This document shows, piece after piece, positions 1-5,606 of a DNA stretch of 7,906 nt (its first letter is position 1; each line of letters starts with the position of its first letter). The stretch comes from Candidatus Cloacimonadota bacterium (lineage in GTDB: Bacteria > Hydrothermota > E44-bin80). The notes under the pieces were generated by a model that did no database searches, had not been told where the DNA came from, and saw only the letters and a program-made list of their open reading frames with translations. The stretch spans positions 1 to 7,906 of the forward strand of contig SOKM01000243.1 of the NCBI GenBank assembly GCA_004375785.1. The letters are read 5' to 3'. The translations under genes and the position numbers were made by a program.

Positions 1-155
1 AAGTCCTTAAGGCAAAGATTTTGAAGGGATTGACTCCAGACCTGAATGATGCAGCAATAGAGGCAGCCTATGCAACCTTATTCTATCCCGCAAAACAGAG
101 GGATAAGCCAGTTAGGGTGTGGGTCTCGATGCCTATGATATTTAAGCTGAAGTAG
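1..155 (+). CDS. TonB-family C-terminal domain protein, 3' end only
   Basis: This is the last 50 codons of a gene that begins before the window; the first complete codon is at base 3 and the stop is TAG at 153-155. The peptide has the features of a TonB C-terminal domain: a KGLTPDLNDAAIEAA helix, then LFYPAKQRDKPVRVWVSMPMIFKL, matching the family pattern of 'A..W.F.PA...G.PV.V.V.VP..F.L' up to the last strand. In the family this domain lies in the periplasm and contacts TonB-dependent outer-membrane receptors, or is the C-terminal part of a related envelope protein. The N-terminal anchor and proline-rich region are outside the window, so a true energy transducer cannot be told from another protein with this domain. 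No clear terminator follows it. Confidence 0.8.
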   Translation, partial: VLKAKILKGLTPDLNDAAIEAAYATLFYPAKQRDKPVRVWVSMPMIFKLK

Positions 156-190
156 GCATTAAAGACCGTTAATAGTAATTCGTTAAAGCG

Positions 191-348
191 CTGTCATTGC
201 GAGCCCAATAAGGCAGAAGAGATAAGAGTGAATGGGTGAAAGACGGTGTTATAAGAGAAGATAAGATGGGGGGTCAGGTGAACTTATTTATGGAGAAAAT
301 GAGATTGCTTCGCATAAGTAAAGCGGGAAGATACACTCGCAATGACAG
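191..348. repeat. 158-base element with perfect 13-base terminal inverted repeats
   Basis: The left end ctgtcattgcgag (191-203) is exactly the reverse complement of the right end ctcgcaatgacag (336-348). The interior has no credible reading frame. It contains agattgcttcgca (302-314), which matches the 'GTCATTGCGAG...GAAGCAATCTC' repeats I remember as widespread in bacterial genomes and metagenomes. No clear target-site duplication flanks it (the bases are taaagcg and aaaggg). It lies between the TonB-domain gene and the 3' end of the prepilin peptidase gene. It could be a small non-autonomous mobile element or a palindromic intergenic repeat; the inverted ends are certain and the class is inference. 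Confidence 0.7.
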
Positions 349-363
349 AAAGGGTGATGAAAT

Positions 364-1125
364 TTAACGAAAAAGAGACAGGTATTTTTCAATAAGGAAA
401 GTCCCCCAGAAATAAGAAAAAGCTGCAGCGATGCTTATAAATGGTCCAAAGGGAACTACAGTATCCTTCTTCTTTTTTATTGTAAGAATAATTCCGCCAA
501 TGATACTTCCGAGAAAACTTGCAAGGATAAGTGTTAAAAGAACCCCCTTCCATCCCAAGAATGCTCCTACCATCATAAAAAGCATAACATCTCCCATCCC
601 CATTGCCTCTTTCTTAAAAACCCATTTTCCAATAACTGCTGTCAAAAGAAGTATCCCACCACCGACTGCAATACCGATTAAGGAGCCTAACCAATGAAAA
701 GTTTCTAAGAAAAACGAAAAGGCAAAACCTATGATAATACCAGGAATCGTGATTTTGTCCGAGATAACTTGGTGTTTTAAGTCAATAAAAAATATCGGAA
801 GCAACAAATATAAAAAGAGAGAGGTTGCAAAAAAATTCAAGCTGAACCCGTAATATAAAAATGAAAGTGGAAGGATTATCCCGCAAATAAATTCCACAAG
901 AGGATACTGAAAAGAAATCCTCTTTTTACAGTTTCTACACCTCCCTCCTAATATTATAAAACTTAAAAGAGGGATATTGTCATAGAATGCAATTTTATGG
1001 TTGCAGAAAGGACAGTGGGAGGAAGGATATATGATTGATTCATTCTTCGGCAGCCTGTATATAACTACATTAAGAAAACTACCAATGCAAAGACCAAGTA
1101 AAAATAGAATGAGTAATATTACCAC
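364..1125 (-). CDS. Prepilin peptidase / N-methyltransferase (A24 family, PilD/GspO type)
   Basis: A polytopic inner-membrane aspartic peptidase that cuts type IV prepilin leaders after glycine and methylates the new N-terminal residue. The 253-residue protein has the full family layout: an opening helix with GSFLNVVIYRLP (15-26), a cytoplasmic zinc-type module with CPFC (38, 41) and CRNC (63, 66), then a membrane bundle. The likely catalytic aspartates are D115 in FFIDLKHQVISD and D179 in the GMGD motif (176-179). The cysteine module is intact, so it should have both activities. The start is GTG at 1125; an AGGAT lies 11 bases upstream and the family N-terminus fits with no extra residues. 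It starts 44 bases after the stop of the adjacent prepilin and probably shares its promoter. Its natural substrates are that prepilin and the paralogue at 4504-5073. Confidence 0.95.
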   Translation of the reverse strand: MVILLILFLLGLCIGSFLNVVIYRLPKNESIIYPSSHCPFCNHKIAFYDNIPLLSFIILGGRCRNCKKRISFQYPLVEFICGIILPLSFLYYGFSLNFFATSLFLYLLLPIFFIDLKHQVISDKITIPGIIIGFAFSFFLETFHWLGSLIGIAVGGGILLLTAVIGKWVFKKEAMGMGDVMLFMMVGAFLGWKGVLLTLILASFLGSIIGGIILTIKKKKDTVVPFGPFISIAAAFSYFWGTFLIEKYLSLFR

Positions 1126-1169
1126 AGTATAAGTCTATCCTGTTTATGTATATAATAATGGAATCTTAT

Positions 1170-1712
1170 CTATTGCCCAGATGTTAATATTAATTCAATT
1201 GGGAAAGATTTCCCATAGCCTGTTATAACATATTTTTTGGCTGGAACATGATTACCGAAAGCAATTGGAGCTCCGTTCGCGTCATAGCCGCAATAATAAA
1301 CACAACCAGAGGGAGGAATCGCTGGAGGATGCCGGTTATCTATTGCGTTTAGGTTTTTTCTGAAAGGGTTTTTGAACCCTAAATGAGGGCTGATAAGTGC
1401 TTCGTCAGGGAAGGGTGGGATTTGGGCACCTGCCGCAAGTGACTGGTCATTGGTTGATGGGAAGCCTAATAAAATAAGAATATCGCTCACTTTCGTATCT
1501 ATATCCCCAGGATAAAACGATTCTGCCATAGTAGAAAAGTCTTCCGCACACACCTGGACGATATGCATATTTGCTTTCAACGATGCTTCTTTTGCTCTAC
1601 AAGCCATCCTGAAAAAATTTGGAATAGCTAAAGCTGCTAAGATTCCGATAATGGTAACTACCATCATTAGTTCAATAAGTGTGAAACCGAGACTGCTTTT
1701 CTTATCAAACAT
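1170..1712 (-). CDS. Type IV prepilin / GspG-like pseudopilin (second paralogue)
   Basis: A 180-residue prepilin. The leader MFDKKSSLG is followed by FTLIELMMVVTIIGILAALAIPNF, the class III signal cut after G9, with E14 as the conserved Glu+5 and a hydrophobic helix to about residue 30. After export and cleavage it would assemble into a pilus or pseudopilus. It is a paralogue of the prepilin at 4504-5073: RAKEA..KANMH.......EDFSTMAE..YP (39-68), an NPF motif (115-117) and a closing YVITGYG...ILTSG are shared. It differs in the variable middle and has a C-x4-C pair (C137, C141) that the other lacks. The ATG start has GAGAAG 5 bases upstream and a good promoter just before that. Only 44 bases separate it from the prepilin peptidase gene downstream, suggesting co-transcription. 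Whether it is a minor pilin or a type II secretion component is not decidable here. Confidence 0.93.
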   Translation of the reverse strand: MFDKKSSLGFTLIELMMVVTIIGILAALAIPNFFRMACRAKEASLKANMHIVQVCAEDFSTMAESFYPGDIDTKVSDILILLGFPSTNDQSLAAGAQIPPFPDEALISPHLGFKNPFRKNLNAIDNRHPPAIPPSGCVYYCGYDANGAPIAFGNHVPAKKYVITGYGKSFPIELILTSGQ

Positions 1713-1734
1713 TTTAACTTCTCATATAATTTTA

Positions 1735-1763
1735 ACTATACTTAGGTAATTTATAAATGTCAA
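1735..1763 (-). promoter_or_regulatory. Sigma-70-type promoter of the second prepilin and peptidase
   Basis: On the minus strand TTGACA (1763-1758, perfect -35) is followed by exactly 17 bases and TATAGT (1740-1735, five of six to TATAAT). The start of transcription would fall near 1728, giving a leader of about 15 bases that includes GAGAAG (1723-1718) before the ATG at 1712. It is the best conventional promoter in the window and separates the pilin-peptidase pair from the ABC gene set upstream. Confidence 0.75.
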
Positions 1764-1802
1764 GATTTTTTATGAGATTTTTTGAAAAAATTAAAAATCT
1801 CT

Positions 1803-1839
1803 GATTACATAGGTTAAAGTCCCGATTACACAGATTAAA
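1803..1839. repeat. Two 16-base direct repeats, 21-base period
   Basis: gattacataggttaaa (1803-1818) and gattacacagattaaa (1824-1839) agree at 14 of 16 positions and start 21 bases apart, about two helical turns. They lie between the TPR-like gene and the second prepilin, 40 to 76 bases upstream of the prepilin's -35. They could be a binding site, or a fragment of the 'attacacagattaaa' junk repeats I recall from similar genomes; I lean to the latter. Nothing else is evident in 1764-1872. Confidence 0.45.
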
Positions 1840-1872
1840 AAAAGGTCACTGAGTAGTTTTTCCGAGAACACT

Positions 1873-2727
1873 TTATAGATGTTTTTTCCATTTTCTTCTT
1901 AAATATCCTCCAGTTGAGCATTCAACTATTCTTTTCTGATGATTAATATAGTATTCTCCACTGTCTGGTGCAAGAGGGATATTTTTAATAAATCCTTCTT
2001 TAACCAGAACTTGTAATGTTCTTGGAAATTCCCTTTTATCCTGTAAATATGTATCAATCAACCTCTCTATCTTCTCTATCGTGCATTGTTTTATTGACCT
2101 CACTGCTACCTCTTGTTCCCATGGATTTTTAGTCGCCCTGTATAATTCCCACCAGAGATAGAGAGATATATCGATACTTCCTGCTCTCTGGTAAACAAAA
2201 GCAGCAAATCTTCTTGTAAAATCGGGTGCATTGGGAAGATGAGCTGCAATCTTAAAAAATTTACCCGCCAGTTTATAGTCTTCTAAATAAATATAATAAA
2301 GAAAAGCTTTCATATAAGGAAGCTGCCATTTCATTGGATTTGCCCTCATACCTTTACTTAGAAGTTCGAACCCTGCATCAGGGTCATTAACATTTGTCAC
2401 AAGAAGGAGTGCACCAAATGTATATGCGACTGTGAACCGTGGGTCAAGGGTGGTGAGAATATCAAGAATGTGCTCAAGGTATCTGAATTCCTTATTTGTC
2501 AACATTTCCTGTCCGTAATATTGAATAAATCTTAACCAGACAAAGTCCGAAAGAACATCATCGTAACCACAAGCTACTTGACTGATAAATTTTCCAGATG
2601 GGAAGTACATCAATTCTTCTACGAGTTTTTTCTTATTTTTCATACGCTTATCGAGCTGAACCTGGTTCAAGATTATAAACAGAGTTAGTAGGACAAGAAA
2701 GAAATAGGGGACAGTTCTTCTTACCAT
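1873..2727 (-). CDS. Membrane-anchored helical (TPR-like) protein linked to ABC-2 exporter
   Basis: A 284-residue protein of no assigned function. One N-terminal membrane segment (about 7-22) anchors it, with the rest probably periplasmic. Then come FPSGKFISQVACGYDDVLSDFVWLRFIQYYG (42-72) and LDILTTLDPRFTVAYTFGALLL (88-109). From memory, a 'LPSG..L...SLGYD.L.AD.LWL..IQYYG' block followed by a 'LDP.F..AY' block marks a family of TPR-like proteins in deltaproteobacteria and others, sometimes beside ABC-2 transporter genes. The middle (115-230) is helical and irregularly TPR-like. The tail FPRTLQVLVKEGF...PLAPDSGEYYIN (234-262) resembles the 'yP.sL..L...G.i...P.dp.gg.Y' segment seen in pseudopilins and related tails. 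ATG follows the permease stop by one base (TAA-T-ATG) and has AGAGGG upstream. The tight junction implies it works with the transporter, perhaps as an accessory or substrate-handling subunit. Confidence 0.75.
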   Translation of the reverse strand: MVRRTVPYFFLVLLTLFIILNQVQLDKRMKNKKKLVEELMYFPSGKFISQVACGYDDVLSDFVWLRFIQYYGQEMLTNKEFRYLEHILDILTTLDPRFTVAYTFGALLLVTNVNDPDAGFELLSKGMRANPMKWQLPYMKAFLYYIYLEDYKLAGKFFKIAAHLPNAPDFTRRFAAFVYQRAGSIDISLYLWWELYRATKNPWEQEVAVRSIKQCTIEKIERLIDTYLQDKREFPRTLQVLVKEGFIKNIPLAPDSGEYYINHQKRIVECSTGGYLRRKWKKHL

Positions 2728-2728
2728 A

Positions 2729-3490
2729 TTAAAAATCCCTCTTCTGAAAAATAATTACAGAGAGTAAAAGCAGAAATATAGTGTAGAGTATGCCATAAGA
2801 AAGAGAGTAGAGTAGAAATGCCGTCTCAAGTGGAACCTTGTGAACAATCTCACCCTTAATGTTAAAATTGGACAGGTTTGGAAGTATAAAGTAAATTATA
2901 TGTGAAATTATCGTTACAATTCGAGACTTGGTTAACTCAGCAAAAATCAGAATATCCCTTGTTAGATGCCCTGTGAAATAGAGCATAAAGGTTATTAAAC
3001 CACTCATAATAGGAGTGGAAAATGTGGAAAAGAAAAGGGAAATAGCCGTTATGACCATTAGCTCAAGAAAGATATAAAAAATCCCCAGGAGAAGAGTAAC
3101 ATCAAAGGTTCTTGTTGTTAACCATAGCACAAGGTAAATCCATAAAGTCATAATAATTACAACAGTTAAAATAACCAGAAGAAGCCCTATGTATTTTCCG
3201 AGCAGGAATTGCCATCTTTTTAGAGGTTTAGATATTATAGTATAAATGGTCTTCTTTTCTATCTCTTCGTAAAGAAGTCTTGTTCCAATAAAAACTGCTA
3301 TCAAAAGGCCAAAGAAAGATATGGATGCAAGTCCCATATCCTTCGTGACTTTTAGTTCCTCTCCAATAGTAAGGGGCTTAAGGATTCGCGAGGCGCCGAT
3401 AAATATAATACTAAATAGAACCAAACCATAAAGAACCTTGTCTCTAATAGATTCTCTATAAGTATTTAAGGCTATTGTAACAACCTTCAT
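2729..3490 (-). CDS. ABC-2 type transporter permease
   Basis: A 253-residue integral membrane protein with about six hydrophobic segments (near 20-32, 57-73, 100-124, 131-155, 160-175 or 190-205, and 224-247). The block FIGTRLLYEEIEKKTIYTIISKPLKRWQFLLGKYIG (67-102) is characteristic of NosY-like ABC-2 permeases: the 'E.E..T...ll.kPi.R..fl.GK..g' coupling region. It would form the membrane channel with the ATPase encoded just upstream. Its ATG overlaps the ATPase stop in an ATGA (3490-3487), a standard sign of translational coupling, and the TPR-like gene follows after one base. Only one permease is encoded, so it probably acts as a homodimer. The substrate is unknown; these systems move or organise lipids, polysaccharides or proteins, and the flanking prepilin genes make an envelope role plausible. 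Confidence 0.9.
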   Translation of the reverse strand: MKVVTIALNTYRESIRDKVLYGLVLFSIIFIGASRILKPLTIGEELKVTKDMGLASISFFGLLIAVFIGTRLLYEEIEKKTIYTIISKPLKRWQFLLGKYIGLLLVILTVVIIMTLWIYLVLWLTTRTFDVTLLLGIFYIFLELMVITAISLFFSTFSTPIMSGLITFMLYFTGHLTRDILIFAELTKSRIVTIISHIIYFILPNLSNFNIKGEIVHKVPLETAFLLYSLSYGILYTIFLLLLSVIIFQKRDF

Positions 3491-4425
3491 TTTCTATTTT
3501 TGTTATCTTTATGAGTCACCAGATGTGAAAAGTATTCTTCGAGTGTCTTTAACTGTGGAATAATAGAAATAATTCTGCAATTGCTTCTGCAGATAACCCT
3601 CTGAATTTGCTCAACCTTCTTAGTTGAATCAATAGTAAGGAAAACTTTTCTATCTTTAACAATACATTCAGCAGATAGACTTCTCACTTCGCTCAAGATT
3701 TGCTCATCAATTTCTGAGAGGGTAATATCGATGGTTTTTATCTCCTCTTTGAGAAGTTCATTTAGAGAACCGACCTTTACAAGTTTACCATCTATTAAAA
3801 TTCCAACCCTATCACAAATTTTTTCAACATCGGGTAAAATGTGGGTTGAAAAGAAAACGGTCTTTCCCTCTTCCCTAAGAGAGAGTAAAATGTCCTTCAC
3901 ATCTTTCCTTCCTATGGGGTCAAGACCCGAAAGTGGTTCATCAAGGATAACAAGTTCAGGGTCGTTTATTAAACTTTGTGCAATACCTATTCTCTGTATC
4001 ATGCCCTTTGAGTAACTGTGAATTCTCTGGTCAGCCACATCTTCTAAGCCAACTAAAGCAAAAAGAGACTCTATTTTCTTTTTTCTTTTTCCGTTCTCTA
4101 TTCCAAAAATCGCACCGTAGAAATGCAAGAGTTCTCTGGCAGAAAGATGTTGGTAGAAAGAAGGATGTTCGGGTAGAAATCCTATCTTTTTCTTAGGTTC
4201 AATCTCTTTTATCTCTTTTTCGAGAATCCATGCTTTGCCGGATGTTGGGTATAGAAGACCTGTGAGCATTTTCAGCGTCGTTGTTTTTCCAGCACCATTT
4301 GGACCGAGGAAACCAAAGATTTCACCCTCTTCTATAGATAAGGTTAAATGGTCAACTGCCTTTAGAGCCTTCCCAAACAACCTTTTATAAATCTTTGTTA
4401 ATTCTTCTATCTTAACAGAAATCAT
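3487..4425 (-). CDS. ABC-2 transporter ATP-binding protein
   Basis: A 312-residue ATPase powering the permease encoded next. Counting from ATG at 4425, Walker A GPNGAGKT is at 41-48, the signature SYSKGM at 137-142, Walker B LVILDEP at 158-164 with catalytic E163, and the switch histidine H195 in STH. The Q-loop position reads GFLPEHP, with Glu for Gln, as in GldA/NosF-like members. The C-terminal 80 residues are the variable tail of the class, ending in LKTLEEYF. A TTG two codons further upstream (4431) keeps the frame open, but ATG matches the family start better. There is no Shine-Dalgarno sequence: the stretch before the ATG is the T-tract of the preceding prepilin terminator, with TATTAT at 4440-4435. 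The gene overlaps the permease by ATGA. Confidence 0.95.
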   Translation of the reverse strand: MISVKIEELTKIYKRLFGKALKAVDHLTLSIEEGEIFGFLGPNGAGKTTTLKMLTGLLYPTSGKAWILEKEIKEIEPKKKIGFLPEHPSFYQHLSARELLHFYGAIFGIENGKRKKKIESLFALVGLEDVADQRIHSYSKGMIQRIGIAQSLINDPELVILDEPLSGLDPIGRKDVKDILLSLREEGKTVFFSTHILPDVEKICDRVGILIDGKLVKVGSLNELLKEEIKTIDITLSEIDEQILSEVRSLSAECIVKDRKVFLTIDSTKKVEQIQRVICRSNCRIISIIPQLKTLEEYFSHLVTHKDNKNRK

Positions 4426-4431
4426 ATACAA

Positions 4432-4473
4432 AAAATAATAAAAAAGGCAGCAGATTTATTGAAATCTGCTACC
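4432..4473 (-). terminator. Rho-independent terminator of the first prepilin gene
   Basis: On the minus strand ggtagcagattt (4473-4462), a four-base loop caat, and aaatctgctgcc (4457-4446) form a 12-pair stem in RNA with a single G-U wobble. It is followed by ttttt, then tattattttt. It begins about 30 bases after the prepilin stop and ends immediately before the ABC ATPase start. The stem is nearly symmetrical with T-rich sequence on both sides, so it could also work on the plus strand, but no gene reads into it from there. Confidence 0.9.
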
Positions 4474-4503
4474 TTTTTTAGATTTTAAGCATGATGTCAG
4501 ACA

Positions 4504-5073
4504 TTAATTACCAGAGCGAAGTACAATTGTCAGCATTTCTTTGTAACCATCACCGTATATTATATAACCTTCCATTGCAGTTGCGCCAGCAGTTCCGACC
4601 GGGCCAAAGTAGACTGTTCCCTGACCGCTGACACCGAGCCCCGGGTTAGCTACATGTCCAGGAACCCCAGGTCCAGGTGCTACGGCAGCAACAAGTTCAT
4701 CAAGAGAGTTAGCAGCTGGCCAGAAGGGATTGCCATATGTGTTATTACCTGGTAGAAGGGCATTAACAGTAGTTGCTACATCAAGTCTTGTCCCGGGGCA
4801 CATATCTGCTATAAGTGCTGGATTAACAGCATTTGCATATCCCATAGCAATAAGAACTTGTTGTACTGTAAACTCAGGCTCTTCAGGATAACTTCCCTCC
4901 GCCATTGTTGAGAAATCCTCGCAAGAGAGCTGTAAAGTATGCATATTTGCTTTGACAGCTGCTTCCTTTGCTCTCTGTCTCATTGACATAAAGTTTGGGA
5001 TGGCGATGGCTGCCAGAATACCTATGATGACTACAACAATCATCAGCTCGATTAACGTAAAACCTTTTTTCAT
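4504..5073 (-). CDS. Type IV prepilin / GspG-like pseudopilin, probable major subunit
   Basis: A 189-residue prepilin with the very short leader MKKG, cut before FTLIELMIVVVIIGILAAIAIPNF; E9 is the Glu+5 needed for methylation and assembly. The body has RAKEAAVKANMHTLQLSCEDFSTMAEGSYPEE (34-65), an NPF motif (115-117), a Gly/Pro/Ala-rich variable part (130-165) and a closing YIIYGDGYKEMLTIVLRSG. C51 and C92 are its only cysteines. A GTG three codons upstream (5082) is open in frame but overlaps the Shine-Dalgarno itself; AAAGGAGGT sits 7 bases before ATG 5073, so ATG is the start. The strong ribosome site, strong terminator and elaborate upstream region suggest it is the abundant pilin, with 1170-1712 a minor or alternative one. 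A pilus subunit and a type II secretion pseudopilin remain equally possible. Confidence 0.94.
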   Translation of the reverse strand: MKKGFTLIELMIVVVIIGILAAIAIPNFMSMRQRAKEAAVKANMHTLQLSCEDFSTMAEGSYPEEPEFTVQQVLIAMGYANAVNPALIADMCPGTRLDVATTVNALLPGNNTYGNPFWPAANSLDELVAAVAPGPGVPGHVANPGLGVSGQGTVYFGPVGTAGATAMEGYIIYGDGYKEMLTIVLRSGN

Positions 5074-5080
5074 CTTCTTC

Positions 5081-5089
5081 ACCTCCTTT
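5081..5089 (-). promoter_or_regulatory. Strong Shine-Dalgarno site that fixes the prepilin start
   Basis: AAAGGAGGT on the minus strand (5089-5081) is close to the full anti-16S complement. The 7-base spacer gaagaag leads to ATG at 5073. The GTG at 5082 shares bases with this site and so cannot be the start that it serves. Confidence 0.9.
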
Positions 5090-5121
5090 TGGTTTAATTT
5101 TTCATTCCACCTATATATATA

Positions 5122-5137
5122 TGCATATTCTGTGCCA
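5122..5137 (-). promoter_or_regulatory. Putative sigma-54 (-24/-12) promoter of the first prepilin
   Basis: The minus strand reads TGGCACAGAATATGCA (5137-5122). Against the RpoN consensus TGGCACG-N4-TTGCA only the seventh and twelfth positions differ, and the GG and GC pairs have the required spacing. Transcription would start near 5111, leaving a leader of about 38 bases with the Shine-Dalgarno site well placed. RpoN control of major pilin genes through PilR is known in Pseudomonas and other groups. No rpoN or activator gene is in the window. Confidence 0.6.
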
Positions 5138-5210
5138 GCATCACTAATATTTTAAGATTATAAATAACAAAGACTTACTATTCTTCAAGATTCTGTTTTA
5201 AACATAATCT

Positions 5211-5244
5211 TTCGCATTTTGCAAATGGCTTCGCATTTTGCGAA
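5211..5244. promoter_or_regulatory. Tandem palindromes, possible activator sites
   Basis: ttcgcattttgcgaa (5230-5244) is a perfect palindrome with 6-base arms around ttt. ttcgcattttgcaaa (5211-5225) is the same with one broken pair. They start 19 bases apart and so face nearly the same side of the helix. Their centres are about 126 and 107 bases upstream of the start predicted from the -24/-12 element, the normal place for enhancer-binding proteins of the NtrC/PilR class. They could instead be operators for a sigma-70 promoter at 5298-5270, or a chance AT-rich repeat. Confidence 0.5.
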
Positions 5245-5269
5245 ACTTTCTTAATCATTTACATCGCAC

Positions 5270-5298
5270 TTTTTACTACAAAAGATAAAAAATGTCAA
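5270..5298 (-). promoter_or_regulatory. Alternative sigma-70-like promoter toward the first prepilin
   Basis: On the minus strand TTGACA (5298-5293) is followed by 17 bases and TAAAAA (5275-5270, four of six). If used, it would give a leader of about 190 bases that contains the tandem palindromes. The -10 is weak in AT-rich surroundings, so I place it behind the -24/-12 element. Confidence 0.3.
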
Positions 5299-5401
5299 GA
5301 AAAAAAACAAAAATAATTATTAACAGGGATTGAAAGAGAATATAAGAGATTGTTTCAACCTAAAATAATGCAGAGAGCATAGAGCATAGCGTAATAACAT
5401 C

Positions 5402-5472
5402 AAGATTGCTTCCATTGTGAATATGATAGGCTACTCGCATCTACCGTACGGTAACATGGTTCGCAATGACGC
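5402..5472. repeat. Decayed copy of the 'tcattgcga' repeat family
   Basis: Read on the minus strand, this begins gcgtcattgcgaacc (from 5472) and ends ggaagcaatcttg (to 5402), the same two landmarks found in the element at 191-348. The outer inverted repeat is not preserved here. The interior holds a perfect 12-base palindrome taccgtacggta (5442-5453). The relationship rests on two short matches plus memory of the wider family. Confidence 0.45.
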
Positions 5473-5571
5473 ATAATTAACTCCTTCAGATGACGCTTTT
5501 ATATTAGATCGGATGGGTAAAACAGATAAACATTTAAAATAAATCTTTGTGGATTTGTGGCTAAATTTCTC

Positions 5572-5601
5572 TTGACTTTTCCAGAAATTTATAATAATAA
5601 T
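5572..5601 (+). promoter_or_regulatory. Promoter abutting the glycosyltransferase ATG
   Basis: TTGACT (5572-5577, five of six) is followed after 18 bases by AATAAT (5596-5601, five of six). A perfect TATAAT also occurs at 5590-5595, but only 12 bases from that -35. Either hexamer puts the transcription start between about 5602 and 5608, on top of the ATG at 5607, so the mRNA would have almost no leader. Confidence 0.5.
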
Positions 5602-5606
5602 TAGGT

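Larger units (their letters stand above)
5074..5606. other. Divergent intergenic control region without a gene
   Basis: This 533-base stretch separates the minus-strand prepilin from the plus-strand glycosyltransferase. From left to right it holds the prepilin ribosome site (5081-5089), a -24/-12 element (5122-5137), tandem palindromes (5211-5244), a weaker TTGACA promoter (5270-5298), a decayed repeat (5402-5472) with a 12-base palindrome, and the glycosyltransferase promoter (5572-5601). Short open frames here have no recognisable product. Bases 5300-5400 are A-rich with nothing I can name. Confidence 0.7.

Noticed and set aside
431..697. Plus-strand open frame opposite the prepilin peptidase
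   Set aside because: It is antisense to a well-conserved peptidase gene and has a low-complexity product without a domain.
1840..1872. Terminator after the TPR-like gene
   Set aside because: There is a run of seven T on the minus strand, but I find no stable stem directly before it.
3731..4196. Plus-strand open frames opposite the ABC ATPase
   Set aside because: They lie wholly inside a gene with intact Walker A, signature and Walker B motifs on the other strand and have no recognisable product or ribosome site.
4429..4431. TTG as start of the ABC ATPase
   Set aside because: It adds only two residues, overlaps the terminator T-tract and has no ribosome site; ATG at 4425 matches the family start.
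5080..5082. GTG as start of the first prepilin
   Set aside because: It overlaps the GGAGGT ribosome site; ATG at 5073 has ideal spacing and gives the compact MKKG leader.
5211..5244. Minimal CRISPR-like repeat pair
   Set aside because: Only two copies, a 4-base gap between them and no cas genes; the palindromic form and position fit an operator better.
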